A DNA stretch of 64,000 nt from Pseudomonas graminis (GCF_002093745.1 NZ_MTSB01000016.1:62001-126000); one strand, 5' to 3'. Shown: positions 1 through 9,682, counted from the stretch's first letter. The notes: generated by a model not told the origin, from the sequence alone. Translations and numbers: made by a program.

Positions 1-246
1 CGTGGCGCTCTGACTGGCGTATTCGGGTGCGGTGGCCGCGCCGCTGCAGGTGCCTCTGCGCCCGGCAGCTTCCAGCGCGGCGATGTCCGCGATTCGCTGC
101 AGCGAGCGTTTCTCCAGATACAGCCTGCCGCTGTCCACCACCACCAGCGCACACAGCAGCGCCAGCCCGAGGGTCAGCGCCGCCGTCAGGCCGATGGCGC
201 CGCGCTGCCGGGCGGCTGACGTCGCATAACGATTCAGGTGGGACAT
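1..246 (-). CDS. TadG-like pilus assembly protein, N-terminal part (runs off the window)
   Basis: An open frame of 82 codons starts at the ATG complementary to 244-246 and continues past the left edge. The product begins MSHLNRYATSAARQRGAIGL, then has one hydrophobic segment (about residues 18-37) and a stretch rich in Lys, Arg, Glu and Ala (about residues 42-60). The 'RQRGAIGLTAAL' start before a single membrane helix is typical of TadE/TadG-like (Flp pilus assembly, PF13400-type) proteins, which sit in the inner membrane and act in Tad pilus assembly. Only the N-terminus is visible, so the family call rests on this signature and could be another prepilin-like membrane protein. Confidence 0.6.
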   Translation of the reverse strand, partial: MSHLNRYATSAARQRGAIGLTAALTLGLALLCALVVVDSGRLYLEKRSLQRIADIAALEAAGRRGTCSGAATAPEYASQSAT

Positions 247-417
247 CAGCACTCCTTCGGCAACGCCGTCGCTCACTCACCCGTGTGAGGGGAGTGTAGT
301 CAACGGTTCGGAAGCGCACTGGCAAGGTGCCAGATTTGAGAACGAGTGCCCGCTTGTGCAGGCACTTTTCAGTCAGTTGGCTCAGTCAGTTGGCTGACGC
401 TATTGATCCGGTGCTGA

Positions 418-1734
418 TCAGTACTGATAACGCAGCACTGCGTGGGACAGGGCGCGCACCGCAAAAATACCGAGCAGCGCGGTCATTGCCGGTACGATCA
501 GCCACCAGACCCGCACCGACATGGCCGGCAGGGCTTGCTTGCGTTGAATGAAGGCCAGGCTGGCGGCGCAGACGCAGAACGCCAGCAGCATTCCCGCCAG
601 GATATCCGTTGGCCAGTGGACACCCAGATAAACCCGCGACAAGGCAATCGCCAGTGCCGGAATGCCGCCCACCAGCATCCAGGTCAGGCGCAAGCGGACC
701 GGCTGGCCGCGTCCGGCCAGCACTGCAAGCGTCATGAACAGCGCAAAAGCCGCAGAGCTGTGTCCGCTGGGCATGCTGTAAGTGGTCAGCGGGTCGACCA
801 GAACGTCCGGACGGGCGCGGGCAAAAAATGTTTTCAGCACGCCGTTGGCGACGGCGGTGCCTAACGTGGCCGCCAGAGCGAAAGCCGCATGGCGCCATTG
901 TCTGGCAACCGCCAGGACGATGATCAGCAAAGACGCCGCGAGCAATTGGGCCTTGAAGTCGCCGATGCTGGTCACAAACAGCACGATGTTCTGCGCCGCT
1001 TCGCTGCGGTGTTCCTGAATGAGTGTCATCAGGCCGTTGTCGAAATCTGCGAGGTAAGGCCAGCCGATGAACAGCGCGGCAACCAGCGTCAGGCTGAGCC
1101 CGGAAATCAGCTTGGTCGCGTAACGTTTCTGGCGAATGCTGCTTTGAATGCTCAGCCCGAACAGAATGGCCAGCCCGGCACCGACCACCGCCGCTTCAGG
1201 CCAGAAACCTTCCGGCAGCGGCAGGCGAATGGCCGCACCAGCTGCCCAGCCCGGCATCAGGTAGGCAATCGACCAGCCTGCGGCGGCCAGCACGCTGACG
1301 GCGATAAAGCGCGGCAGCGGCATGTCGCACATGCCGGCGATCATTGGCAGCATCGGCCGCAAAGGTCCGATAAAACGGCCTACCAGCAGGCTCGCGATAC
1401 CGTAACGATGGAAGTAGTTTTCGGCGCCGGCCATCCACTCCGGGTGCGTGCGCAGGCCTGGCAGTTGACGGATGTTCTGATGAAAGCGTCGGCCAATGAA
1501 GTAAGACACTGCATCCCCGAGCAGCCCGCCCAGAAACCCCAGCAACAGCACCTCGCTCAACGGCAGAATGCCGCTACCGGCGAGGGCTGCAATGGCGAAC
1601 ATGATCACTGTCCCCGGCACGACGATGCCGACAATGGCGACACATTCAGTGAAGGCGACTAAAAAGATCGCCACCGCCACCCAGGAAGGGTTTGCCGTCA
1701 GCCAGCCGGTCATGCCATTGAGCAGGTCGCCCAT
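418..1734 (-). CDS. DedA (VTT-domain) / PAP2 phosphatase fusion membrane protein
   Basis: The 438-residue polytopic inner-membrane protein joins two domains. Residues about 25-165 look like a DedA/VTT domain, with the GRFIGPLRPM motif near 119-128, a family implicated in lipid (undecaprenyl phosphate, phospholipid) flipping. Residues about 215-390 are a PAP2 lipid phosphatase with all three signature motifs: KTFFARARP at 301-309, PSGH at 322-325 and SR-x5-H-x3-D at about 366-378. A fusion of a lipid scramblase with a lipid phosphatase fits dephosphorylation and recycling of undecaprenyl pyrophosphate or phosphatidylglycerol phosphate; the substrate is inferred. The gene follows the DNA glycosylase gene with a 3-bp gap, so they are probably co-transcribed. 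Start is the ATG at 1734. Confidence 0.85.
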   Translation of the reverse strand: MGDLLNGMTGWLTANPSWVAVAIFLVAFTECVAIVGIVVPGTVIMFAIAALAGSGILPLSEVLLLGFLGGLLGDAVSYFIGRRFHQNIRQLPGLRTHPEWMAGAENYFHRYGIASLLVGRFIGPLRPMLPMIAGMCDMPLPRFIAVSVLAAAGWSIAYLMPGWAAGAAIRLPLPEGFWPEAAVVGAGLAILFGLSIQSSIRQKRYATKLISGLSLTLVAALFIGWPYLADFDNGLMTLIQEHRSEAAQNIVLFVTSIGDFKAQLLAASLLIIVLAVARQWRHAAFALAATLGTAVANGVLKTFFARARPDVLVDPLTTYSMPSGHSSAAFALFMTLAVLAGRGQPVRLRLTWMLVGGIPALAIALSRVYLGVHWPTDILAGMLLAFCVCAASLAFIQRKQALPAMSVRVWWLIVPAMTALLGIFAVRALSHAVLRYQY

Positions 1735-1737
1735 GGG

Positions 1738-2409
1738 TCAGTTTCCTTGATCGAGAAGTAGGTAGTCGCGGCCTTCGACCTGGCCGCGTCTGAGAGGGTT
1801 CCGTGTGCAGAAACGGGCATAGCCCGAATCCACGAAGCGGTACATCAAGTGTTCGTCGCGTCCGCTGGGGATGCCCAGGCGGGTGGTCTGGATAATGCAC
1901 TCGGGCGCCTGGCCGACATCCTCGACCAGCAGCTTGTGAGGGTCGAAACGCCTGGCGTCCCATTCGGGGACTTTCAGGCCAAGGGCCTTGCACAGCAGCG
2001 TCTGACCCGCACAGAGCCGGTGCGCCGGACGCATTGCACCGCTGGCGTCGGGGTTGTTCAGTTGCATGTGTGCCAGCGCGTTCTGGTCGCTGGTCGCGTC
2101 GGTCCAGGGGAACGCCGATTTGATCAGCACCGCATTGCCCGGCCCTTCGGCACTGAAGTTCAGCGAGTCGCCGCCGCGCGCGTAATACATATAGATGTGG
2201 CCGCCTTCGAGGAACAAGGCTTTGCGCTTTTCGGTGTAGCCCAGTGAGGCGTGGCTGCCTTTTTCGGCGCAGTAATACGCTTCGGTTTCGATGATACGGG
2301 CGGCCAGCCACAGCTCGCCCACCTTGTGGCGGATGACCTTGCCCAGCAAGTCACGCGCAAGCAGTTGTGCGTCGCGTTGGAAAAAAGCGTCAGGAAGGGC
2401 AACAGGCAT
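1738..2409 (-). CDS. 3-methyladenine DNA glycosylase, AAG/MPG family
   Basis: A 223-residue protein of the mammalian-type alkyladenine glycosylase family (Mpg/AAG; also found in bacteria), a cytoplasmic base-excision repair enzyme that removes 3-methyladenine, hypoxanthine and other damaged purines. Visible signatures are LARDLLGKVI near the N-terminus, IIETEAYY (the Glu region that activates water), the GHIYMYYARGG strand and RRGQVEGRDY near the C-terminus. Length matches the bacterial family (about 200 residues). It is the first gene of a probable two-gene unit with the DedA-PAP2 gene and is divergent from proA. This is not AlkA or Tag, which belong to the unrelated HhH fold. Confidence 0.9.
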   Translation of the reverse strand: MPVALPDAFFQRDAQLLARDLLGKVIRHKVGELWLAARIIETEAYYCAEKGSHASLGYTEKRKALFLEGGHIYMYYARGGDSLNFSAEGPGNAVLIKSAFPWTDATSDQNALAHMQLNNPDASGAMRPAHRLCAGQTLLCKALGLKVPEWDARRFDPHKLLVEDVGQAPECIIQTTRLGIPSGRDEHLMYRFVDSGYARFCTRNPLRRGQVEGRDYLLLDQGN

Positions 2410-2726
2410 AGTCAGGCGGGTACGTGGAAAAGGTGCCTGATCATAACAAGCACAACTTTAATTGCAGCTGAATGTGTCGGTATTAAAAACTTTGTTGTTT
2501 CTGAAAATGACCGAATCGTGACAAGCCGGCCAGCTTCGTTTTGTGCTTCTCGTACGGCTGTCGCTTTGCGATACCGTTGGCCACAGGGACGGTGCTGAAG
2601 TGACGGGCACCGCTGTGTGAGATAAATCTGCGCACTGATATCGACCATCCGCCTGTCTGCGCTGTCGTTCGTGCGGCACGACAGCTATAATCGACCGCTT
2701 TCCTCTTCGCCAAGACCTCTGAGACC
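2410..2726. other. Divergent intergenic region between the glycosylase gene and proA
   Basis: No convincing gene lies in these 317 bp. The left part is AT-richer (2440-2510), which would suit a minus-strand promoter for the glycosylase gene. The right part carries a clear plus-strand promoter for proA, annotated separately. Confidence 0.6.
2663..2691 (+). promoter_or_regulatory. Predicted sigma70 promoter of proA with palindrome in the spacer
   Basis: A perfect TATAAT -10 box lies at 2686-2691, 35 bp before the proA start. The -35 position (2663-2668) reads TGTCGT, a poor match. Between them, 2669-2681 is a perfect palindrome TCGTGC-G-GCACGA, a possible operator overlapping the spacer. No regulator can be named from sequence. 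Confidence 0.55.
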
Positions 2727-3992
2727 ATGACTGAGTCCGTTCTTGACTACATGACCCGCCTGGGTCGCGCCGCCCGCGAAGCCTCGCGCGTGATCGGTCG
2801 TGCCAGCACCGCGCAGAAGAATCGCGCCCTGCAAGCCACCGCTGCCGCGCTGGACGAAGCCCGCGCCGAGCTGTCTGCTGCCAATGCGCTGGACCTGGCC
2901 AATGGTCAGGCCAATGGCCTTGAGCCGGCCATGCTGGAACGTCTGGCGCTGACCCCCGCACGCATCGACAGCATGATCGTCGGGTTGCGTCAGGTCGCCG
3001 GTCTGGCAGACCCCGTCGGCGCGATCCGCGACATGAGTTATCGGCCGTCGGGTATTCAGGTCGGCAAGATGCGTGTGCCGCTGGGCGTTGTGGGAATCAT
3101 CTACGAATCGCGTCCGAACGTGACTATCGATGCGGCCAGTCTGTGCTTGAAGTCGGGCAATGCGACCATCCTGCGTGGCGGTTCCGAGGCCATACATTCC
3201 AACCGTGCCATCGCGGCCTGCATCGAGCGCGGTCTGGCCGAGGCCGGGCTGCCGGCTGCCGTGGTGCAAGTGGTCGAAACCACTGACCGTGCAGCCGTGG
3301 GCGCGCTGATCACCATGCCCGAATACGTCGACGTCATCGTCCCGCGTGGCGGCAAGGGGCTGATCGAGCGCGTCAGTCGCGACGCCCGCGTGCCGGTCAT
3401 CAAGCATCTGGACGGCATCTGCCACGTGTATGTCAGCGCCCATGCCGACCTGGCCAAGGCGCAGAAGATTGCCTTCAATGCCAAGACCTACCGCTACGGT
3501 ATCTGCGGCGCAATGGAAACCCTGCTGGTCGATCAGACCGTCGCGGCCGATTTCCTGCCTGCGATGGCGGCACAGTTTCGCGAGAAGGGCGTCGAGTTGC
3601 GAGGCTGCGACCGCACCCGCGACCTGATCGACGTTATCCCGGCCACCGAAGAAGACTGGCACACCGAATACCTGGCGGCGATCCTGTCAATTCGCGTGGT
3701 GTCGGGGCTGGACGAAGCCATCGAGCACATCAACCACTACGGCTCGCACCACAGCGACGCCATCGTTTCCGATCACCAGAGCCAGATTCGCCGGTTCATG
3801 GCCGAGGTCGATTCCAGTTCGGTCATGGTCAATGCGCCCACGAGTTTCGCGGATGGTTTCGAATACGGATTGGGTGCCGAGATCGGCATTTCTACTGATA
3901 AGCTGCACGCCCGCGGCCCTGTGGGGCTGGAAGGGCTGACCTGCGAGAAGTACATCGTGATCGGCGATGGCCAATTGCGCGGACAAGCCTGA
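2727..3992 (+). CDS. proA: Gamma-glutamyl phosphate reductase
   Basis: This 421-residue enzyme catalyses the NADPH-dependent reduction of L-glutamyl 5-phosphate to glutamate semialdehyde, the second step of proline synthesis. It shows the aldehyde-dehydrogenase-fold pattern of Pro[32 protein letters not shown], the catalytic cysteine at residue 260 in [11 protein letters not shown], and [20 protein letters not shown] near the C-terminus. Length is normal for the family. The ATG at 2727 lies 35 bp after a TATAAT box. nadD follows immediately, an order conserved in pseudomonads. Confidence 0.97.
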   Translation: MTESVLDYMTRLGRAAREASRVIGRASTAQKNRALQATAAALDEARAELSAANALDLANGQANGLEPAMLERLALTPARIDSMIVGLRQVAGLADPVGAIRDMSYRPSGIQVGKMRVPLGVVGIIYESRPNVTIDAASLCLKSGNATILRGGSEAIHSNRAIAACIERGLAEAGLPAAVVQVVETTDRAAVGALITMPEYVDVIVPRGGKGLIERVSRDARVPVIKHLDGICHVYVSAHADLAKAQKIAFNAKTYRYGICGAMETLLVDQTVAADFLPAMAAQFREKGVELRGCDRTRDLIDVIPATEEDWHTEYLAAILSIRVVSGLDEAIEHINHYGSHHSDAIVSDHQSQIRRFMAEVDSSSVMVNAPTSFADGFEYGLGAEIGISTDKLHARGPVGLEGLTCEKYIVIGDGQLRGQA

Positions 3993-4005
3993 CTTGAGCA
4001 GCCCC

Positions 4006-4674
4006 ATGACCGCGTTGCCCAGACGTATCGGCATGCTCGGGGGCACGTTCGACCCGGTTCATATCGGCCATTTGCGCGGTGCGCTCGAAGTGGCCGAGTT
4101 GCTGGAACTCGATGAGTTGCGCCTGACGCCCAGCGCCAGGCCACCGCATCGTGACATGCCGAGCGTTACGGCTCAGGACCGTCTGGCGATGGTCCGCAGT
4201 GCGGTTGCAGGCGTGTCGCCCCTGACGGTGGATGACCGTGAACTGAAGCGGGACAAACCGTCGTACACCCTCGACACACTGGAATCGATGCGCGCTGAAC
4301 TGGCGTCTCGGGACCAGTTGTTCCTGTTGCTGGGTTGGGATGCCTTTTGCGGGCTGCCGACCTGGCACCGGTGGGAAGAACTGCTGGAGCACTGCCATAT
4401 CGTGGTGCTGCAACGCCCGGACGCAGACAGCGAGTCGCCGGATGCCATGCGCAATCTGCTGGCGGCACGCGCGGTCAGTGACCCCAAGGCCCTGAAAGGG
4501 CCGGGCGGACAGATTACATTCGTCTGGCAGACGCCTTTATCGGTGTCTGCCACCCAGATCCGTCAACTGCTGGCCAGCGGTAAGTCGGTACGTTTTCTGG
4601 TGCCAGACGCGGTACTGGCCTATATCGATGCGCACGGGCTTTACCGTGCGCCGAACACGGATGGGTCGCCCTGA
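4006..4674 (+). CDS. nadD: Nicotinate-nucleotide adenylyltransferase
   Basis: NadD transfers AMP from ATP to nicotinate mononucleotide, making deamido-NAD in NAD biosynthesis. The nucleotidyltransferase signature [12 protein letters not shown] is about 8 residues from the chosen start, and the C-terminal [12 protein letters not shown] (the family's ISSTxIR motif) is present. The frame is open upstream and overlaps the end of proA. Possible starts are an ATG at 3967 inside proA, a TTG at 3994 and the ATG at 4006; the last is preferred because it lies just before the conserved domain and past the proA stop, but the TTG (giving [11 protein letters not shown]) cannot be excluded. From 4006 the product is 222 residues. 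Confidence 0.93.
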   Translation: MTALPRRIGMLGGTFDPVHIGHLRGALEVAELLELDELRLTPSARPPHRDMPSVTAQDRLAMVRSAVAGVSPLTVDDRELKRDKPSYTLDTLESMRAELASRDQLFLLLGWDAFCGLPTWHRWEELLEHCHIVVLQRPDADSESPDAMRNLLAARAVSDPKALKGPGGQITFVWQTPLSVSATQIRQLLASGKSVRFLVPDAVLAYIDAHGLYRAPNTDGSP

Positions 4675-4734
4675 AATTGCTTTTATCGATAAGCGTTTGG
4701 GCGGTCCCACACATACGAGCTGAATGAGTTTTAT

Positions 4735-5121
4735 ATGACAAAGCAAAAAATGAGCAGTGAAGAAGTCGTGCAGGTTGCGATTGCAGCCCTGGAAGAGGTC
4801 AAGGGTGGCGACATTCTGACCATCGACGTGCGTGACAAAACCAGCATCGCCGATTACATGCTGATCTGCACCGGTACTTCCAACCGCCAGCTGAACGCAC
4901 TGGTCGACAACGTTCGCGACAAGGTCAAGGCTGCCGGCCTGAAATCCCTGAGCGAAGAAGGCAAGGGCGACAGCGACTGGGTTCTGCTGGACCTGGGTGA
5001 TGTAATTGTCCATGTGATGACCGCTGCGGCGCGCCAGTTCTACGACCTGGAGCGTCTGTGGAAAGGCGCCGAGCTGAGCCGCGCTGCCAGCGCTGCACAC
5101 CACACCCCAGGCCACGAATAA
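4735..5121 (+). CDS. rsfS: Ribosomal silencing factor RsfS
   Basis: This 128-residue protein belongs to the RsfS/Iojap family, which binds ribosomal protein uL14 on the 50S subunit and blocks subunit joining when nutrients are scarce. Typical motifs are [45 protein letters not shown] and the ending FYDLERLW. The final 20 or so residues ([19 protein letters not shown]) extend beyond the conserved core. It sits in the standard nadD-rsfS-rlmH order, 9 bp before rlmH, and is probably co-transcribed. Confidence 0.96.
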   Translation: MTKQKMSSEEVVQVAIAALEEVKGGDILTIDVRDKTSIADYMLICTGTSNRQLNALVDNVRDKVKAAGLKSLSEEGKGDSDWVLLDLGDVIVHVMTAAARQFYDLERLWKGAELSRAASAAHHTPGHE

Positions 5122-5130
5122 GGCCTTGAT

Positions 5131-5598
5131 GTGCGTTTGCGTCTGATCGCTGTCGGTTCGCGCATGCCCAAGTGGGTGGAAGAAGGTTGGCACGAATACG
5201 CCAAACGGATGCCCTCCGAGCTTGCGCTTGAACTGGTGGAAATCCCGCTTAATACCCGTGGCAAGAACGCCGATGTCGCACGCTTTATCCGTCAGGAGGG
5301 CGAAGCGATGCTGGCGAAGGTGCAGCCGGGCGAGCGGATTGTCACCCTGGAAGTGCATGGCAAACCGTGGAGTACCGAACAGCTGGCGGTCGAACTCGAT
5401 CGCTGGCGTCTCGATGCGCGTACGGTGAACCTGATGGTGGGTGGCCCCGAAGGGCTGGCGCCTGAAGTCTGTGCGCGCAGTGAGCAGCGCTGGTCGCTGT
5501 CGCCGCTGACGTTGCCGCATCCGCTGGTGCGCATTCTGATCGGCGAGCAGATGTATCGCGCCTGGACAGTTCTGTCCGGGCATCCTTATCACAAGTAG
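5131..5598 (+). CDS. rlmH: 23S rRNA (pseudouridine1915-N3)-methyltransferase
   Basis: RlmH is a small SPOUT methyltransferase that uses S-adenosylmethionine to methylate pseudouridine 1915 in helix 69 of 23S rRNA in assembled ribosomes. The product is 155 residues, the usual length. The GGPEGL motif and the C-terminal [17 protein letters not shown] and ending GHPYHK are diagnostic of the trefoil-knot region. The start is a GTG at 5131, with AAGG about 9 bp upstream; the overlapping ATG at 5129 is out of frame. Confidence 0.97.
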   Translation: MRLRLIAVGSRMPKWVEEGWHEYAKRMPSELALELVEIPLNTRGKNADVARFIRQEGEAMLAKVQPGERIVTLEVHGKPWSTEQLAVELDRWRLDARTVNLMVGGPEGLAPEVCARSEQRWSLSPLTLPHPLVRILIGEQMYRAWTVLSGHPYHK

Positions 5599-5626
5599 CA
5601 TCGTCTTTATTGTGAACACGGCCTAA

Positions 5627-7522
5627 ATGTCTCAACCGATCCGCCTCAAAGACCACGAAAAAGACGCACGCTTGGTGCGCGGCAGGGTCGTGTTCGGTGC
5701 TGTGGCGGTGGTGTTGCTGGTGTGCGTCCTGATTGCGCGTCTGTATTATTTGCAGGTCATCCAGTACGAGTACCACTCGACGCTGTCGGAAAACAACCGC
5801 GTTCACGTTCAGCCCATTCCGCCCAGCCGGGGGCTGATCTACGACCGCAACGGCGTTGTGGTCGCCGATAACCGGCCCAGTTTCAGTCTGACCATGACCC
5901 GTGAGCGTTCTGGTGAATGGTCCAGCGTGCTCGACACCATTGTCGACATCCTGCAGCTCACCCCTGATGACCGCATCATTTTTGAAAAACGCATGAAGCA
6001 GGGGCGACGTCCCTTCGAGCCCGTTCCGATTCTGTTTGAATTGAGCGAAGAGCAGATCGCGCTGATTGCCGTTAACCAGTTCCGCCTGCCAGGCGTCGAA
6101 GTGGTGGCGCAACTGGTCCGGCACTACCCGCAGGGGCCGCACTTTGCGCACTCGGTCGGCTACATGGGGCGGATCAACGAAAAAGAGCTCAAGAGCCTCG
6201 ACCCGATCAACTACAGCGGCACCCATCATATCGGCAAGACGGGTATCGAACGCTTCTACGAGCCAGAGCTGCATGGTCAGGTCGGCTACGAAGAGGTCGA
6301 GACCAATGCCCGTGGCCGTGTGTTGCGGGTGCTCAAGCGCACTGATCCGATTCCCGGCAAGGACATCGTCCTGAGCCTGGACATCAATCTTCAGGAAGCC
6401 GCCGAAGCCGCACTGGGCGGACGCCGTGGCGCCGTGGTAGCGCTGGACCCTTCGACCGGAGAAGTGCTGGCGATGGTCAGCGCACCCAGTTTCGATCCCA
6501 ACCTGTTCGTGACCGGCATCAGCTTCAAGGCGTACGCCGAGCTGCGGGATTCCATCGACCGGCCGCTGTTCAACCGCATCCTTCGTGGCCTGTACCCGCC
6601 CGGTTCGACGATCAAGCCTGCGGTGGCAATTGCCGGGCTGGACGCCGGTGTCGTGACCCCCGGTTCGCGGGTGTTTGACCCCGGTTATTACCAGTTGCCG
6701 AACTATGACCATAAATACCGTAACTGGAACCGCACCGGTGATGGCTGGGTGGACTTGGATACCGCGATCATGCGGTCAAATGACACGTATTTCTACGATC
6801 TGGCGCACAAACTTGGTATTGACCGGCTTTCGACCTACATGAACAAGTTCGGCATCGGGCAGAAAGTGTCGCTGGACATGTTCGAGGAATCGCCCGGCCT
6901 CATGCCGTCCCGTGAGTGGAAGCGCGCCACGCGCCGTCAGGCCTGGTTCCCGGGCGAGACCCTGATTCTCGGGATCGGCCAGGGCTACATGCAGGCGACC
7001 CCGTTGCAACTGGCGCAGGCGACCGCACTGGTCGCCAACAAAGGTGTGTGGAACCGTCCGCACCTGGCCAGGACCATCGAAGGCAAAGCGCCCGTTGACG
7101 AGAACCCGATGCCGAACATCGTGTTGCGGGACCCGGCCAATTGGGAACGCGTCAACCACGGCATGCAGCAAGTGATGCACGGTGCCCGCGGTACGGCGCG
7201 CAAAGCCGCCATCGGTGCGCAATACCGGATTGCCGGCAAAAGTGGTACGGCTCAGGTCGTCGCCATCAAGCAGGGCGAGAAGTACGACCGCACCAAAGTG
7301 CAAGAGCGTCACCGCGACCATGCCCTGTTTGTGGGGTTTGCGCCAGCCGACAACCCGAAAATCGTCGTGGCGGTGATGGTCGAGAACGGCGAGTCCGGTT
7401 CCGGCGTGGCTGCGCCCGTGGTGCGTCAGGTCCTGGACGCCTGGCTGCTTGATGAAAACGGCCATCTCAAGCCTGAGTACGCCGGTTCCCTGAATCTGGA
7501 GGCTGCGGCCCGTGAAGAGTAA
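5627..7522 (+). CDS. mrdA: Penicillin-binding protein 2, elongasome transpeptidase
   Basis: The 631-residue product is the class B PBP that cross-links peptidoglycan during rod elongation together with RodA and MreBCD. One N-terminal membrane anchor (about residues 22-45) precedes the PBP dimerisation domain (PSRGLIYDRNG, about 64-74) and the transpeptidase domain. The active-site SxxK is STIK with Ser327, and the KSGTA motif starts at Lys538. Length fits PBP2. The stop overlaps the rodA start by 11 bp, implying translational coupling of the transpeptidase and its partner glycosyltransferase. Confidence 0.97.
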   Translation: MSQPIRLKDHEKDARLVRGRVVFGAVAVVLLVCVLIARLYYLQVIQYEYHSTLSENNRVHVQPIPPSRGLIYDRNGVVVADNRPSFSLTMTRERSGEWSSVLDTIVDILQLTPDDRIIFEKRMKQGRRPFEPVPILFELSEEQIALIAVNQFRLPGVEVVAQLVRHYPQGPHFAHSVGYMGRINEKELKSLDPINYSGTHHIGKTGIERFYEPELHGQVGYEEVETNARGRVLRVLKRTDPIPGKDIVLSLDINLQEAAEAALGGRRGAVVALDPSTGEVLAMVSAPSFDPNLFVTGISFKAYAELRDSIDRPLFNRILRGLYPPGSTIKPAVAIAGLDAGVVTPGSRVFDPGYYQLPNYDHKYRNWNRTGDGWVDLDTAIMRSNDTYFYDLAHKLGIDRLSTYMNKFGIGQKVSLDMFEESPGLMPSREWKRATRRQAWFPGETLILGIGQGYMQATPLQLAQATALVANKGVWNRPHLARTIEGKAPVDENPMPNIVLRDPANWERVNHGMQQVMHGARGTARKAAIGAQYRIAGKSGTAQVVAIKQGEKYDRTKVQERHRDHALFVGFAPADNPKIVVAVMVENGESGSGVAAPVVRQVLDAWLLDENGHLKPEYAGSLNLEAAAREE

Positions 7523-8657
7523 TTTCGACCGCATCCTGTCCAGCGAAGACGTGATGCGCCGCCGCGCCACGTTCCTGCAGCGCATTCATATCGACGGCCC
7601 GTTGCTGATCCTGTTGCTGACGCTGGCGGCAGGCAGTCTGTTCGTGCTGTATTCGGCCAGCGGCAAAAACTGGGACCTGCTGATCAAGCAGGCCAGTTCG
7701 TTCGGCATCGGTCTGGTCGCGATGGTGGTGATTGCCCAGCTGGAGCCCAGGTTCATGGCGCGCTGGGTGCCGGTGCTTTACGTGGTCGGCGTCCTGTTGC
7801 TGGTGGTCGTGGATGTGATGGGCCACAACGCGATGGGCGCGACCCGCTGGATCAACATTCCCGGCGTGATTCGCTTTCAGCCCTCGGAATTTCTCAAGAT
7901 CATCATGCCGGCGACCATCGCCTGGTACCTGTCCAAGCGCACGCTGCCGCCGCACCTCAAGCATGTAGCGGTGAGCCTGGGGCTGATTGGTGTGCCCTTC
8001 ATTCTCATCGTGCGTCAGCCCGATCTCGGGACGTCGCTGCTGATTCTGGCCTCTGGTGCCTTCGTGCTGTTCATGGCCGGTTTGCGCTGGCGCTGGATTC
8101 TCAGCGTGCTGGCCGCCGCTGTGCCCGCGGCGGTCGCCATGTGGTTCTTCTTTATGCACGACTACCAGAAGCAGCGCGTACTGACGTTTCTGGACCCGGA
8201 AAGCGACCCATTGGGCACCGGCTGGAACATCATCCAGTCCAAGGCGGCCATCGGCTCGGGCGGGGTATTCGGCAAGGGCTGGCTGCTCGGCACCCAGTCG
8301 CACCTGGATTTTCTGCCTGAAAGCCACACCGACTTCATCATCGCCGTACTGGGCGAGGAATTCGGGCTGGTGGGGATTTGCGCACTGTTGATCATCTATA
8401 TGCTGCTGATCGGTCGCGGGCTGGTCATCACTGCGCAGGCCCAGACATTATTCGGAAAACTGCTGGCCGGGGCGTTGACCATGACGTTTTTTGTTTACGT
8501 TTTCGTCAACATCGGTATGGTCAGTGGCCTGATGCCAGTGGTGGGGGTGCCGTTGCCCTTCATTAGCTATGGCGGAACTTCGCTTGTGACCCTACTGTCA
8601 GCGTTTGGGGTTTTGATGTCGATCCACACACATCGTAAATGGATCGCTCAGGTTTGA
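7512..8657 (+). CDS. rodA: Rod shape-determining SEDS glycosyltransferase RodA
   Basis: This 381-residue polytopic membrane protein of the FtsW/RodA/SpoVE family polymerises lipid II into glycan strands during elongation, as the partner of PBP2. SEDS signatures are visible: ATRWINIPGVIRFQPSEFLK, QPDLGTSLLI, PESHTDFIIAVLGEEFG and the C-terminal VGVPLPFISYGGTSL. The start used is a GTG at 7512 inside the end of mrdA, giving MKSNFDRILSS; an ATG at 7554 (MRRRATFLQ) is possible. About ten membrane segments are expected. Confidence 0.96.
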   Translation: MKSNFDRILSSEDVMRRRATFLQRIHIDGPLLILLLTLAAGSLFVLYSASGKNWDLLIKQASSFGIGLVAMVVIAQLEPRFMARWVPVLYVVGVLLLVVVDVMGHNAMGATRWINIPGVIRFQPSEFLKIIMPATIAWYLSKRTLPPHLKHVAVSLGLIGVPFILIVRQPDLGTSLLILASGAFVLFMAGLRWRWILSVLAAAVPAAVAMWFFFMHDYQKQRVLTFLDPESDPLGTGWNIIQSKAAIGSGGVFGKGWLLGTQSHLDFLPESHTDFIIAVLGEEFGLVGICALLIIYMLLIGRGLVITAQAQTLFGKLLAGALTMTFFVYVFVNIGMVSGLMPVVGVPLPFISYGGTSLVTLLSAFGVLMSIHTHRKWIAQV

Positions 8658-8674
8658 TTAAGGTGAACAATTCA

Positions 8675-9682
8675 ATGCAAGCAATGCGTAACTGGGCTCG
8701 ATATGCTCCGGTGGTCGGCCTGGTGGGCATCCTTGGATCAGTGCAAGAGGCACTGGCCGGTGACTATGAAGGCTCTCCCCAGGTGGCTGAGTTCGTCGGT
8801 GAAATGACCCGCGATCACGGCTTTGCCGGTGAGCAGTTGATGAGCCTGTTCCGTGAAGTCGAGCGCAAACAGGCCATTCTCGATGCGATTTCCCGCCCGG
8901 CCGAACGGGTCAAGCAGTGGAAAGACTATCGCCCGATGTTCATCACCGATACGCGCATTGCGCGGGGTGTCGACTTCTGGCGTCAGCACGAAGCCGCGCT
9001 GGCGCGGGCCGAGCAGGAATATGGCGTGCCGGCGCAGATCATCGTTTCGATCATTGGCGTGGAAACGTTCTTCGGCCGCAACACCGGCAACTACCGCGTG
9101 ATTGACGCCTTGTCGACGCTTGGCTTCGATTACCCGCCACGCGCCCCGTTTTTCCGCAAGGAATTGCGCGAGTTCCTGCTGCTGGCCCGCGAGCAACAGG
9201 TTGATCCGCTGACCCTGAAAGGCTCTTACGCCGGGGCGATGGGCCTGCCACAGTTCATGCCGAGCAGTTTTCGCGCCTACGCAGTGGACTTCGACGGCGA
9301 CGGCCACATCAATATCTGGACCGATCCGGACGACGCGATCGGCAGCGTTGCCAGCTACTTCAAGCAGCACGGCTGGGTGGCGGGTCAGCAGGTGGTCAGT
9401 CGTGCGACCGCACGGGGTGATCGGGTTGACGAGGGCTTGAGTCCTGCGCTTGATCCGGTAATGTCGGTTGGGGAGTTGCGAGGGTTGGGCTGGGCAAGTC
9501 ATGATGCGCTGCGCGACGATATGCCGGTGACGGCGTTCCGTCTGGACGGTGACAAGGGGCCTGAATACTGGCTGGGTCTGAACAATTTTTATGCAATCAC
9601 CCGTTATAACCGCAGTGTGATGTACGCCATGGCCGTGTATCAGCTGTCTGAATCGTTGGTTCAAGCTCGAGGCGTCAAGTAA
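8675..9682 (+). CDS. mltB: Membrane-bound lytic murein transglycosylase B
   Basis: A 335-residue lytic transglycosylase that cleaves peptidoglycan to 1,6-anhydromuramyl products. After a signal-like N-terminus (MQAMRNWARYAPVVGLVG, probable cleavage after EALA) comes the SLT_2/MltB domain with GVETFFGRNTGNYRV, putting the catalytic Glu at residue 130, and SYAGAMGLPQFMPSSFR. No lipobox cysteine is seen, so the protein may be soluble in the periplasm. The frame is open to an ATG at 8639 inside rodA; the ATG at 8675 is preferred because it gives a proper signal sequence and has AAGG upstream. The stop overlaps the rlpA start (TAATG). Confidence 0.93.
   Translation: MQAMRNWARYAPVVGLVGILGSVQEALAGDYEGSPQVAEFVGEMTRDHGFAGEQLMSLFREVERKQAILDAISRPAERVKQWKDYRPMFITDTRIARGVDFWRQHEAALARAEQEYGVPAQIIVSIIGVETFFGRNTGNYRVIDALSTLGFDYPPRAPFFRKELREFLLLAREQQVDPLTLKGSYAGAMGLPQFMPSSFRAYAVDFDGDGHINIWTDPDDAIGSVASYFKQHGWVAGQQVVSRATARGDRVDEGLSPALDPVMSVGELRGLGWASHDALRDDMPVTAFRLDGDKGPEYWLGLNNFYAITRYNRSVMYAMAVYQLSESLVQARGVK

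Noticed and set aside
386..898. Long antisense frames over confident genes, for example here over the PAP2 gene
   Set aside because: High-GC DNA gives long open frames opposite real genes; the sense genes have clear domains and these do not.
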